A DNA stretch of 64,000 nucleotides from the NCBI RefSeq assembly GCF_921294215.1, contig NZ_CAKLDM010000001.1:868001-932000 (forward strand). Reading direction: 5' to 3'. Position numbers and translations under genes: made by a program. This document shows, piece by piece, positions 46,674-55,160 of the stretch. Position 1 is the stretch's first letter; each line of letters starts with the position of its first letter. The DNA comes from Vibrio marisflavi CECT 7928 (GTDB taxonomy: Bacteria > Pseudomonadota > Gammaproteobacteria > Enterobacterales > Vibrionaceae). Under the pieces are notes generated by a model that worked only from the letters and a program-made list of their open reading frames with translations, made no database searches and was not told where the DNA came from.

Positions 46674-47219
46674 ATGAAACTAAAAACACTTATTACTTTA
46701 ATACTTATATTCTTAGCTCCAGCCGTTTTTGCTCAAGGTACAGATACACTACTATTCAGTAATATCAACAATAGGCTTGGATATATGAAAGACGTTGCTT
46801 TATATAAAGCTCAACATCATAAGCAAATAGAGGATATTGCCAGAGAGGCTGTTGTAATTGAAAAAGCCCAAGCGCAAGCCAAAAAATTAGGTTTGAATCC
46901 AAGCTCTGTCAAGCCCTTTTTCGTTGCACAGATCAGTGCAGCTAAAGCTATTCAATACCGCTATAGAGCAGACTGGTTATCTAGCCCGAATAAACTGAAT
47001 GCAAAACCGCTCAACCTTAAAACTCAGGTGAGACCTGCTTTAATTACGTTAGGCAATACTATTCTTGCCGAAATGAAAGACCACTTAGAGAAGTTTGGAC
47101 CATTTAACCCTTCAGAAAGGGCTAAATTCATTCGCCATATTACCGTCGCGAATCTCACAATAGCAGATAAAGACATGCTTTATGATGGTCTTATGAAGGT
47201 AAGACTTGCAAAGAAATAG
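46674..47219 (+). CDS. Secreted (periplasmic) chorismate mutase
   Basis: A 181-residue protein with a cleavable signal peptide (MKLKTLITLILIFLAPAVFA, cleaved after Ala20). The mature part has the AroQ-gamma signature: FSNINNRLGYMKDVALYKAQ, then IEDIAREAVVIEKA and FVAQISAAKAIQYRYRADW. It converts chorismate to prephenate, but outside the cytosol where chorismate is not expected; the role of these secreted enzymes is unsettled. A perfect 11-base hairpin (47234-47260) follows. Confidence 0.88.
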   Translation: MKLKTLITLILIFLAPAVFAQGTDTLLFSNINNRLGYMKDVALYKAQHHKQIEDIAREAVVIEKAQAQAKKLGLNPSSVKPFFVAQISAAKAIQYRYRADWLSSPNKLNAKPLNLKTQVRPALITLGNTILAEMKDHLEKFGPFNPSERAKFIRHITVANLTIADKDMLYDGLMKVRLAKK

Positions 47220-47233
47220 CCTAGGTAAAATGA

Positions 47234-47260
47234 TAAGGCTCGTGCCTAACACGAGCCTTA
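47234..47260. terminator. Strong hairpin between convergent genes
   Basis: 11-base perfect arms TAAGGCTCGTG and CACGAGCCTTA with a 5-base loop. It lies between the chorismate mutase stop (47219) and the cold-shock/DUF1294 stop (47286). T-runs are poor on both sides, so termination strength is uncertain. Confidence 0.6.
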
Positions 47261-47285
47261 CTTACTAACGTACTCAGTAAGTAAG

Positions 47286-47879
47286 CTACAACAATAACAA
47301 CCAATTTATCACTACGGATAACTTTTCCTTACCAGTCGCTGTCAACGACCACGCAAATACTGCGATGTTTGATAAGATCATCAGCCAAAATACTGGAGTG
47401 TAAGTCACTGAGTTCGGCTTATACCTCATGAAAGATTGTGCCAGTATCGCGCCTGGCCACCCGCCAGCGAGCCCAAACAGATGGAAAACAACTTCAGGTA
47501 CTTGCCAATTTTCTGATGACGAGATCGATTTATCAACGCCATATAGAAGGTAAGTAAAGCCACTGATCAACAGTAAGTAATCAATAACGATAACTGGATA
47601 ATTGAGCAGATAGATACTTCCAACAACCATAGCAGCAAACCAAATAGTCAGTGCCATTGGAAAAGTAAACGCAATGGGCCGTTTAATATCTATCGCCCGA
47701 AGATTACCATTTGGATCTTTGGTTAGGCTAAACACAACGTTTTCACAAACTTGAGGCCTCATGCTATTACCAGAAAAGTCTGAGATATGAAAAACAATTT
47801 TTATAGGCTGATCATTAACCGAAATATAACCGTAACCTTTGTTCTCGTTCCACTCTGTTACTGTCCCTGTGATAGCCAT
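47286..47879 (-). CDS. Cold-shock domain fused to DUF1294 membrane domain
   Basis: A 197-residue fusion. Residues 1-65 form a cold-shock-like OB fold (TVTEWNENKGYGYISVNDQ ... VFHISDFSG), a nucleic-acid-binding domain. The rest has about four hydrophobic segments with the DUF1294 features LLYGVDKSISSSENWQVPE, FHLFGLAGGWPGAILAQ and RYKPNSVTYTPVFW. The fusion is common in gammaproteobacteria but its job is unknown. It is a single gene, convergent with the chorismate mutase. Confidence 0.87.
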   Translation of the reverse strand: MAITGTVTEWNENKGYGYISVNDQPIKIVFHISDFSGNSMRPQVCENVVFSLTKDPNGNLRAIDIKRPIAFTFPMALTIWFAAMVVGSIYLLNYPVIVIDYLLLISGFTYLLYGVDKSISSSENWQVPEVVFHLFGLAGGWPGAILAQSFMRYKPNSVTYTPVFWLMILSNIAVFAWSLTATGKEKLSVVINWLLLL

Positions 47880-48051
47880 CTAAAGCCCCTTCCCCGCCAC
47901 ACCAACAAAATGCACACCCAAAACCTGCGCTTATGATTTACAAGTTTATGCAAGGATCTGAATAACGGCCATTCTGAGATCACAATATAAAGAGGCTTTT
48001 TCCTATATAACTGATATAAATATCTTTTAATTATCTATCGGTTCATTAGTG

Positions 48052-48726
48052 CTAGTTTAACAAAAGAGCATTTAACTCATGAAGACAACTAACGGTGTAA
48101 TTGGGTTTAATGGTTTCATGTAACGCTTCACCGCTACGGTTCAACCAGCAAGTATCTATTCCATAATTGTTGCCACCAACAATATCCGAATGAAGGTTAT
48201 CTCCTACCATCAATACTTTGGCCCGGTCTGGTTGACCCATTTTGTTCATTGCATAGTCAAAAATACCAGAGTCTGGTTTAGCAATACCAACCTCTTCAGA
48301 TATGAACACATGCTCGAAGCGATCAGCTAAGCCAACCTTCTCTAACCTTATCGACTGCAACTCAACAAATCCGTTGGTGATAATTGCAAGTCTTGCTTTA
48401 TCGTATAAAGACTCAATCAGCTCCTTAGCGCCTGGAAGCAAAGTACAGATGTCGGCCATGGCTTGCAAAAAGCTACTATTCAAATCCATCGTCGTGGTAT
48501 CTAACTTATCAGCCCACAACTCAAAGCGTGTGTGCTTAATTTCTGTTGCAGTAACTAAACCTTGCTGATATTTGTCCCATAACGGCTTGTTAAGCTGCTG
48601 GTATTGATGGTAATCACTTGCTGTAAACTCTACGCCTTTGCGTTTGAACATCAACTGCATTCCTTTGAACGCATCAAAGTGGAAAATTGTTTCGTCTGCG
48701 TCAAACAGTATCCAATCGTATTTCAT
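48052..48726 (-). CDS. yjjG: Pyrimidine 5'-nucleotidase YjjG-like HAD phosphatase
   Basis: A 224-residue HAD-superfamily enzyme. Motif I is FDADETIFHFD, motif II ITNGFVELQ, motif III Lys in EEVGIAKPDSGIF and motif IV MVGDNLHSDIVGG. The sequence resembles E. coli YjjG, which dephosphorylates non-canonical and pyrimidine nucleoside monophosphates. It starts 1 base before the stop-side end of the upstream Cof-type HAD gene (gap of one base), so the two are translationally coupled. Confidence 0.87.
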   Translation of the reverse strand: MKYDWILFDADETIFHFDAFKGMQLMFKRKGVEFTASDYHQYQQLNKPLWDKYQQGLVTATEIKHTRFELWADKLDTTTMDLNSSFLQAMADICTLLPGAKELIESLYDKARLAIITNGFVELQSIRLEKVGLADRFEHVFISEEVGIAKPDSGIFDYAMNKMGQPDRAKVLMVGDNLHSDIVGGNNYGIDTCWLNRSGEALHETIKPNYTVSCLHELNALLLN

Positions 48727-48727
48727 G

Positions 48728-49540
48728 TTAATCCTTGCTTAGGTCATCTAAATAAGACTCAATAACCTGAATCACCCCATTTTCAGTGTTACTTGGCGCA
48801 ATATTGCGAGCATACGGTTTAACACCTGGATGCGCGTTTTCCATCGCATAAGAGTGATAACTAGCTTGCAGCATTTCAACATCATTAAAATAGTCACCGA
48901 AACTCATCGTTTCTTCATAGCTAAAGTCTAAAGCTTGTTGCAGATATCGAATCGCTTCACCTTTTGATGCGTTTGGATTCATGACATCAACCCAAATGCT
49001 TGAACTGACCACTACTTTAAATTTATCACCAAACGCTGAATTGATTGGTGGGTATATGTGTTCCTCAGAACCATCGAAATGCAATATTGCGACTTTTATA
49101 AACTCATCATCAACTTCTGCTATATCATTGACCATTTTGCATTCGTGATAATATTTCTTAATCTCTTCCATTGCGTCTGGACAAGGAGTGTCTATATACG
49201 CAGATTTTTTCCCACATAAGACAACATGTATATTTTCTATTGCCTTTGCTTTTTCTATGACACCGCGCACTGACATAGAATCCATTGTGGAACTATAAAC
49301 CTCTTTACCTTGATGCATCACTAAAGTGCCGTTTTCGGCAATAAAATACATCTGCTCAGCGACTGGGGCGAATAGACTCAACAAGCTGGAATACTGGCGT
49401 CCCGAAGCCGCACAAAAGTAGGCACCTTCGCTAATAAGCCTTTGGTATAAATCAAAAAAAGACGGATTTAGTTGACCTTTCTCATCAAGCAGCGTTCCAT
49501 CCATATCGGCTGCTATAAATTTAACTCTATTTTTAGGCAT
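48728..49540 (-). CDS. Cof-type HAD-IIB sugar-phosphate phosphatase
   Basis: A 270-residue HAD-IIB phosphatase of the Cof/YbjI type. Motif I is ADMDGTLLDEKGQ, motif II ASGRQYSSL, and motifs III/IV are around NPNASKGEAIRYL and SFGDYFNDVEML. Cof-type enzymes act on sugar phosphates or flavin and pyridoxal phosphates; the substrate here is unknown. It is the first of two HAD genes in an operon. Confidence 0.87.
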   Translation of the reverse strand: MPKNRVKFIAADMDGTLLDEKGQLNPSFFDLYQRLISEGAYFCAASGRQYSSLLSLFAPVAEQMYFIAENGTLVMHQGKEVYSSTMDSMSVRGVIEKAKAIENIHVVLCGKKSAYIDTPCPDAMEEIKKYYHECKMVNDIAEVDDEFIKVAILHFDGSEEHIYPPINSAFGDKFKVVVSSSIWVDVMNPNASKGEAIRYLQQALDFSYEETMSFGDYFNDVEMLQASYHSYAMENAHPGVKPYARNIAPSNTENGVIQVIESYLDDLSKD

Positions 49541-49961
49541 AGATATTCACATTGTATTCAAGGTAATATAAAACAAGAGGCTTAACGAATGCTCTCAATT
49601 CGATTACTGAATTATATACAAAACCTTCAGCTCATATCCATATGTAACCGGCTAAAAACCAAAGGCTTTCATGGAACAAGAATTGATCCATAGAAACAAA
49701 CTGACCAAATATTGCACAGAATATTTAGTATGAGCAATAACTACGCTTAACTTGCCCACATTATAACGCTAAACTAAAGCCAAACTTGAATATTATTTTC
49801 AAAAATAAATGAGTATAAAAGATTACATTTTACAATAGTAAGAAATAATAAATTAATAATGATAAACTTGATATAAATTACGACATTGGTCATATTCAGA
49901 ATATATAGAACATTTTTCTAGAATTAAACCTTAACCCTATAAATAAATTGGCTATTTAATT
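49541..49961. other. AT-rich gap without genes
   Basis: A very AT-rich divergent promoter region between the HAD operon and the BOF gene. No reading frame, hairpin or motif could be supported. Confidence 0.4.
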
Positions 49962-50303
49962 ATGAAGACAATCACTAAAACAATATTAATACTTTCCTGT
50001 TATTTTCTTGCTCCAGCAGTTTTCGCTAATGGTTATGATGGACCAACAAGTAATAGCTTTAAACAAGATTCATACTACACAAAGTCTGTCACTCTAGAGG
50101 GTCACATTGAGTCTAGAAACGGAACTAGCAATTACTATACGTTCAAAACAAATGACACTAAAGAAAGCTACATATTAAAAATTAATGATAGCACATGGTC
50201 AAACATTAAAATTACAAATAAAACCAATGTTGAAATATATGGAGTGTTAGAAGTGTCTAGGCAATTTCATTATATTAATGTCAAAAGCCTAAAGGTCATT
50301 TAA
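49962..50303 (+). CDS. Periplasmic BOF (YgiW/YdeI-type OB-fold) protein
   Basis: A 113-residue protein with signal peptide (cleaved after LAPAVFA, about residue 22) and one bacterial OB-fold: SVTLEGHIESRNGTSNYYTF, SYILKINDSTWSNIKI, NVEIYGVLE. E. coli relatives YgiW and YdeI are periplasmic stress-tolerance proteins. The gene is clearly more AT-rich than its neighbours, including many Asn/Lys AAT/AAA codons, as is the DNA before it, which may point to transfer. Confidence 0.78.
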   Translation: MKTITKTILILSCYFLAPAVFANGYDGPTSNSFKQDSYYTKSVTLEGHIESRNGTSNYYTFKTNDTKESYILKINDSTWSNIKITNKTNVEIYGVLEVSRQFHYINVKSLKVI

Positions 50304-50451
50304 TAGCCTACACAAGTTAAGCAAGAGTTAGTACTTTGTTGCAAATGAAAATATTTTGTTTTTCAATAAGAATATAGAAACCTGTGCAAACTCAGCGTTG
50401 TATATTTTGCAGGCACACCAAATGCAATATCGCTTACAACTACAACAATTA

Positions 50452-50474
50452 ATTCCATTATTGAGTAATGGAAT
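50452..50474. repeat. Hairpin upstream of elbB
   Basis: Perfect 9-base arms ATTCCATTA and TAATGGAAT around TTGAG, 116 bases before the elbB start. There is no T-run, so it may be an operator or an RNA structure rather than a terminator. Confidence 0.35.
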
Positions 50475-50589
50475 GATGCTTCTTTAAGTAGTTCGTCACA
50501 TTTTTCTCATGTGAAAACCATTTAATATCAGGCTATTGAAAATTTTTAATCTTAACTTTAGCTTATTATTTTATAGAGGACGCATCTTA

Positions 50590-51243
50590 ATGAAAAAAGT
50601 AGCAGTTATTTTAAGCGGTTCAGGTGTTTTTGACGGTTCAGAAATCCATGAATCAGTACTAGCGCTGCATGCCATAGAAAAACAAGGGGCCACTTGGCAT
50701 TGCTACGCACCAAACAAAAACCAAGCAAATGTTGTTGATCACTTAACAGGCGACGTAATGGAAGATCAATCAAGAAACATTTTGGTTGAATCCGCAAGAA
50801 TCGCAAGAGGCAACGTAAAAGACCTCGAAGAGCTGGATATCGAAGAGTATGATGCGCTTTTAGTCCCTGGTGGCTTTGGCGCTGCAAAAAACTTCACTGA
50901 CTTCGCAAACTCTGGCAGTGAGTGCAGTATCGACCCTCTTATCGCTTCAGTATGCCGTTCTTTCTCTGTTGCTAAGAAACCAGCTGGCTATGTGTGTATC
51001 GCTCCTGTAATCATTCCAATGATTTACGACAAAGGCGTAAAAGGCACGTTGGGTACTCACCCAGAAATGATTCAAGCATTTACTGAGCTTGGTGGGGAGC
51101 ACGTAGAATGCTCCGTTGGTGAAGTCGCATTCGACCAAGAACATAAAGTTCTTTCGACGCCTTCTTATATGCTTGCAGAGAACATTACTCAAGCAGCATC
51201 AGGTATCGAAAAGCTTGTACAAACTCTAGTTGAAATCGCATAA
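50590..51243 (+). CDS. elbB: Isoprenoid biosynthesis glyoxalase ElbB (DJ-1/PfpI superfamily)
   Basis: A 217-residue DJ-1-like protein. MKKVAVILSGSGVFDGSEIH, ALLVPGGFGAAKN and YVCIAPVIIP follow E. coli ElbB; the Cys sits at the nucleophile elbow (VCIAP). E. coli ElbB has glyoxalase activity and has been linked to isoprenoid production. I chose the ATG at 50590, which has an AGAGGA site; the frame to 50536 adds a hydrophobic leader not seen in the family. It is a single-gene unit. Confidence 0.92.
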   Translation: MKKVAVILSGSGVFDGSEIHESVLALHAIEKQGATWHCYAPNKNQANVVDHLTGDVMEDQSRNILVESARIARGNVKDLEELDIEEYDALLVPGGFGAAKNFTDFANSGSECSIDPLIASVCRSFSVAKKPAGYVCIAPVIIPMIYDKGVKGTLGTHPEMIQAFTELGGEHVECSVGEVAFDQEHKVLSTPSYMLAENITQAASGIEKLVQTLVEIA

Positions 51244-51411
51244 ATGATTCAATTATAAACTCCTAATCTACCCGAGTACTCATGCTCGGGTACATCCTTT
51301 CTTACATATATATTTCGATTGCATATCACAACTCTTTTCTGTCAGCTAAGCCTAATACTGGTGCTGTCCTAAACTCTTCTAAAACACCTAACACGATGAG
51401 TTGGAGGCTTT

Positions 51412-52143
51412 ATGAAGAAATGGCTTACAGGAATAGTTCTACTCTTGTCTACAAACGTATTTGCAGGACAGGACGTTGTTTACAGCATAAATGGACAAAA
51501 ATACGAAGGTTACTGGTCAAAAGTAGATGATAAAGCGCCGCTTGTTCTTCTTGTCCACGACTGGGATGGCCTAACAGACTACGAAAAAACTCGTGTCGAG
51601 ATGCTCAATCAAAAAGGTTATAACGTGTTCGCAGCAGACCTTTTCGGCAAAGGTGTTCGGCCAACAAAAGTAGAAGACAAACGCCAACACACTGGAGAAT
51701 TATATAAAGATAGAGAAAAACTTAGGGTATTGATGCAAGGCAGCTTAGATAAAGCTGGTACTCTAGGTGGAAACTTAAATAATGTAGTCGTAATGGGTTA
51801 CTGTTTTGGTGGCGCTGCAGTGTTGGAATCTGCTCGCGCAGGGATGAATGCAAAAGGCTTCGTTACCTTTCATGGCGGTTTAAAAACACCAGACGGCCAG
51901 TCGTATAACAATACAACCGCGCCTATTCTCGTTTTACACGGCACTGCTGACACAGCCATTCCTATGGAACAATTTGCCGCCTTAGCTGCTGAACTGGAAG
52001 AAGCAAACGTGCCCCATGAGATGATCACTTATAGTGGCGCTCCTCATGCCTTTACCGTATTCGGCTCTAACCGATATCGAGAAGATGCAGATAGGAAGTC
52101 TTGGTATGCCTTTAATGACTTCTTAAACGAAACAACTCGGTAA
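51412..52143 (+). CDS. Dienelactone hydrolase family protein, secreted
   Basis: A 243-residue alpha/beta hydrolase with signal peptide MKKWLTGIVLLLSTNVFA. The nucleophile elbow is GYCFGG, so a Cys is catalytic as in dienelactone hydrolases. The acid Asp is in HGTADTAIPM and His in GAPHAFTVF. LLVHDWDGLTDYEK supplies the oxyanion region. The natural substrate is unknown; such exported members are common in marine bacteria. A GGAGG site precedes the ATG. A terminator shared with secF follows. Confidence 0.88.
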   Translation: MKKWLTGIVLLLSTNVFAGQDVVYSINGQKYEGYWSKVDDKAPLVLLVHDWDGLTDYEKTRVEMLNQKGYNVFAADLFGKGVRPTKVEDKRQHTGELYKDREKLRVLMQGSLDKAGTLGGNLNNVVVMGYCFGGAAVLESARAGMNAKGFVTFHGGLKTPDGQSYNNTTAPILVLHGTADTAIPMEQFAALAAELEEANVPHEMITYSGAPHAFTVFGSNRYREDADRKSWYAFNDFLNETTR

Positions 52144-52166
52144 TTGCAACATCACACAGATAAAGA

Positions 52167-52200
52167 AAAAGCCCCTTACTTTTCACAGTAAGAGGCTTTT
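52167..52200. terminator. Bidirectional terminator between the hydrolase and secF
   Basis: Arms AAAAGCCCCTTACT and AGTAAGAGGCTTTT with one mismatch and a 6-base loop, flanked by A and T runs, between convergent stops at 52143 and 52225. Confidence 0.8.
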
Positions 52201-52224
52201 CTGCTTTCGCTTAGCTATGTTCTC

Positions 52225-53127
52225 TTAAGGCGCCGCATCTACTTCTACTGGTAAGTAGTGCTTAGGCTCCAATTTAAACCATTCTGGCAATACTGTACCG
52301 ATAGAGATAGAAGACCATGTACCTGACAAGATACCGATAAACATCGCGGTCGAGAATCCTTGAAGAGCTTGTCCGCCCATTAACCATAGCGCTGCCACAG
52401 TAAGAAGCGTTGTGCCCGACGTTACCATCGTACGAGAGAAAGTAGCGATAACCGCATCATCGTTAATGGTCTTGATTGTATCACGCTGCCTAGCGACTAG
52501 AAGCTCACGAATACGGTCTGAAACAATGATAGAGTCATTCAGTGAATAGCCGAGTATCGCGAGAACCGCCGCAAATGTTGTCAAATCGAATTGCATTTGA
52601 GTAATAGCGAAAAAGCCCAACACCAATACCACATCGTGTAGAAGTGCCATCAATGAACCTGTCGCTAAACGCCACTCAAAGCGGAAACACAAATAACCAA
52701 GAATACACAGCAGTGATGTAATCAATGCTAATCCGCCTTGGTTTACCATGCTTTTACCAACCTGCGAGCCAACCATACTCGTGCTGACTACTTTTACGTT
52801 GTTCGAGATCTTAGACAACGTTTGAGTCATCGAAGGCTCTTTAACGCCTTTTTTAGGGATAGCATAGCGAATCAACCAACGGCCTTCTTGGCCAGCATGA
52901 GTCACACTTGCAGACTCGCCGTAAGCTGGTTTAATCACCTTCAGTAGCTCAACATTAGTTAGGCTTTGATCAACAGAAACCTCTGTCAGCATACCGCCAG
53001 TAAAATCTAGTCCCCAGTTAAGCCCTCTTACCGCAAGTGCAGCTAGAGAGATTACGATTAAAGTAACCGATACAATACCTGTGATATAACGGACTTTACG
53101 AATGTTTTTCTTAAAGAATTTAGTCAT
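52225..53127 (-). CDS. secF: Protein translocase subunit SecF (second copy, SecF2)
   Basis: A 300-residue inner-membrane protein that with SecD pulls exported proteins across the membrane using an ion gradient. It has six predicted segments, the first-loop motif GLDFTGGMLTEV and, in segment four, ILGYSLNDSIIVSDRIRE, the diagnostic SecF motif. Its SD overlaps the end of secD, and the ATG comes 3 bases after the secD stop. Given the vemP gene upstream and no yajC, I infer this is the SecDF2 paralogue. Confidence 0.96.
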   Translation of the reverse strand: MTKFFKKNIRKVRYITGIVSVTLIVISLAALAVRGLNWGLDFTGGMLTEVSVDQSLTNVELLKVIKPAYGESASVTHAGQEGRWLIRYAIPKKGVKEPSMTQTLSKISNNVKVVSTSMVGSQVGKSMVNQGGLALITSLLCILGYLCFRFEWRLATGSLMALLHDVVLVLGFFAITQMQFDLTTFAAVLAILGYSLNDSIIVSDRIRELLVARQRDTIKTINDDAVIATFSRTMVTSGTTLLTVAALWLMGGQALQGFSTAMFIGILSGTWSSISIGTVLPEWFKLEPKHYLPVEVDAAP

Positions 53128-53130
53128 AAC

Positions 53131-54951
53131 TTAAACCTTTAGACCTCGACGTCCATCGCGACCCCAAACCAAGTTGATAATTGCACGTGAAGCAAATACC
53201 CCAGTAAACATACTCGTCAATAGACCTAAACCTAAAGTCATTGCGAAACCAGCAATTGGACCATTACCGATTGAGTACAGAATAACCGCGGTAATCATAG
53301 TTGTTACGTTTGCATCAAGAATGGTAGCAAATGCAGTGCTAAAGCCTTGATCTATAGCTTGAGCTAGAGAACGCCCCTCTCGAAGCTTATCTCGTATCCT
53401 TTCAAATATCAGTACGTTGGTATCTACCGCCATACCGACCGTCAGAACTAAACCTGCAATACCTGGCAAGGTCAGAACTGCACCCGGTAAAAGAGCGATC
53501 AAACCAATAAGTGAAACCATGTTAATTAGCAAAGCGACGTCCGCAACCCAACCTAAACGACGATACCAAAGCGCCATAAATGTTAGCGTAAGGCCCATAC
53601 CTAATGCCAAAGCAGCGAAACCATTGTGAATGTTTTCCGCACCTAAAGAGGCACCGATAGTTTGCTCTGCAACAATAGTAACTGGCGCTGTTAGAGAGCC
53701 TGCACGAAGTAATAATGCTAGTTGCTGTGCTTGCTGTAAGCTTCCAGCACCCGTGATTCGGAACTGGCTTCCCAACTTAGATTGGATGGTCGCGACACTG
53801 ATTACGCGCTCTTTACGTTCAGTTTGACCTTTCGCATTAGTTTGGTATTCACGATAAACCGTAGCCATTGGTTTGCCAATGTGAGTACCAGAGAATTGGC
53901 TCATTAGCTTACCGCCAGCGTGGTCAAGTGAGATATCCACTTCTGCCATGCCCATTTTATCAACGTTTGCTCGTGCGTTGATGATGTGCTCACCGGTTAA
54001 AACAGGACGACGGTTCAACACAACATTTTGACCTTCATTGTTCTTTAGAACGATGTCATCAGCAGTAATAGATTGTGTTGAAGGAATCACTTCATGGAAC
54101 GCTAAACTTGCAGTTGCACCGATGATTTTCTTCGCTTTAGTCGGATCTTGAACACCCGGCAAATCAATCAGAATTTTATTCGCGCCTTGTCTTTGCACTA
54201 ATGCTTCCGTGATCCCCAACTGTTCAATACGATCACGCATAATCTTCAAGTTTTGCGTTACCGTTGCGTTTTGGAACTCTTCACGGTTTGATTTTGTTGG
54301 AACAACTGTCAACTTGTCAGAGTAGTGTTTAACCGACCAACCTGAATAGTTGCTTTGAATGTAGTTTTGTACTTTGTTAAGCGCTGAAGAATCGTTGCTT
54401 GTAACGTCAAAACCTACGGCAGTGTCATTTTTGAACCTTACACCGTAAACACTTGACTTACTTAACATGTCTCTAATGTCGTCAACCATCGTGTCGCGCT
54501 GCTCAGAGAATGCTTTATCTACATCTACGTTTAGAAGGAACTGTACACCACCACGTAAATCCAAACCAAGTTTGATTGGAGCGAAGCCCATGTCTGTTAA
54601 CCACTGAGGTGCAACAGAAACGAAAGAGTACGTGATTGTATCTTTCTTACCCACAAGCGGGTCTAGAGCTTGGCGTGCTAGCGTCTGGTCATTTTCATTG
54701 TTGAAAATTAACGTCGTTTTCTCACCTTTTTGAGTGATTTTATCAACGTCAATGTTCTTTTCTTTTAGGTAGCCTGCCATTTTAGCGACTGAGCTTATCG
54801 CTTCATTTGGGTGAGCCATTGTTAATTGAATCGAAGGCTGTTCGCCGTACCAAGTTGGTATAGCACTGAGACCTAAAATGACCACTGTGACTATCAAAAA
54901 CACATATTTCCATTTGGAATAGTGATTTATAATACGTTTATTGTTCTTCAT
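53131..54951 (-). CDS. secD: Protein translocase subunit SecD (second copy, SecD2)
   Basis: A 606-residue inner-membrane subunit with a large periplasmic domain (residues 35-440) between the first and second of six segments. The P1-head entry motif LGLDLRGGVQFLLNVD is at about 128, and the RND-type segment-four motif GIAGLVLTVGMAVDTNVLIF carries the ion-relay Asp. Vibrios have a sodium-driven SecDF1 and a second SecDF2 that works in low sodium. This gene is not in the yajC-secD-secF cluster but follows vemP by 197 bases. An AGGA site lies 5 bases before the ATG, just downstream of a hairpin (54966-54983). Confidence 0.95.
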   Translation of the reverse strand: MKNNKRIINHYSKWKYVFLIVTVVILGLSAIPTWYGEQPSIQLTMAHPNEAISSVAKMAGYLKEKNIDVDKITQKGEKTTLIFNNENDQTLARQALDPLVGKKDTITYSFVSVAPQWLTDMGFAPIKLGLDLRGGVQFLLNVDVDKAFSEQRDTMVDDIRDMLSKSSVYGVRFKNDTAVGFDVTSNDSSALNKVQNYIQSNYSGWSVKHYSDKLTVVPTKSNREEFQNATVTQNLKIMRDRIEQLGITEALVQRQGANKILIDLPGVQDPTKAKKIIGATASLAFHEVIPSTQSITADDIVLKNNEGQNVVLNRRPVLTGEHIINARANVDKMGMAEVDISLDHAGGKLMSQFSGTHIGKPMATVYREYQTNAKGQTERKERVISVATIQSKLGSQFRITGAGSLQQAQQLALLLRAGSLTAPVTIVAEQTIGASLGAENIHNGFAALALGMGLTLTFMALWYRRLGWVADVALLINMVSLIGLIALLPGAVLTLPGIAGLVLTVGMAVDTNVLIFERIRDKLREGRSLAQAIDQGFSTAFATILDANVTTMITAVILYSIGNGPIAGFAMTLGLGLLTSMFTGVFASRAIINLVWGRDGRRGLKV

Positions 54952-54956
54952 ATACG

Positions 54957-55160
54957 TCCTATTTCCTCAAACATATGCTTGAGTATTCGTAGTATGTTTT
55001 TAAAGTAAGATAGTTGATAGCGATAAACCTGTAGCATTCACTACAGTCTCGCTAGATAGCTGACATCAGCAAACACCAACACTTAATCCTATACGAGCTC
55101 AAAAAGCCCAAATAGAGATAAGAGTACACTGTGTACTGATAAGAGAAATTAAGAATATTG
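54957..55160 (-). promoter_or_regulatory. vemP-secD leader: arrest site, hairpins and secD ribosome site
   Basis: The mRNA between the predicted VemP stall codon (55158-55160) and the secD ATG contains hairpins at 55123-55137, 55059-55070, 55029-55046 and 54966-54983. The last ends a few bases before the secD ribosome site (AGGA, 54957-54960). UCUAUUU (complement of 55110-55116) can pair with AAAUAGG over the ribosome site, and AUUUC at the vemP stop can pair with GAAAU there. Known VemP control works by a stalled ribosome freeing the secD ribosome site; which pairing does it here is inference. Confidence 0.6.

Noticed and set aside
46674..50303. Near-identical signal peptide ends (LAPAVFA) in the chorismate mutase and the BOF protein
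   Set aside because: Short hydrophobic signal sequences often converge; the DNA differs at third positions and flanks are unrelated, so no duplication is claimed.
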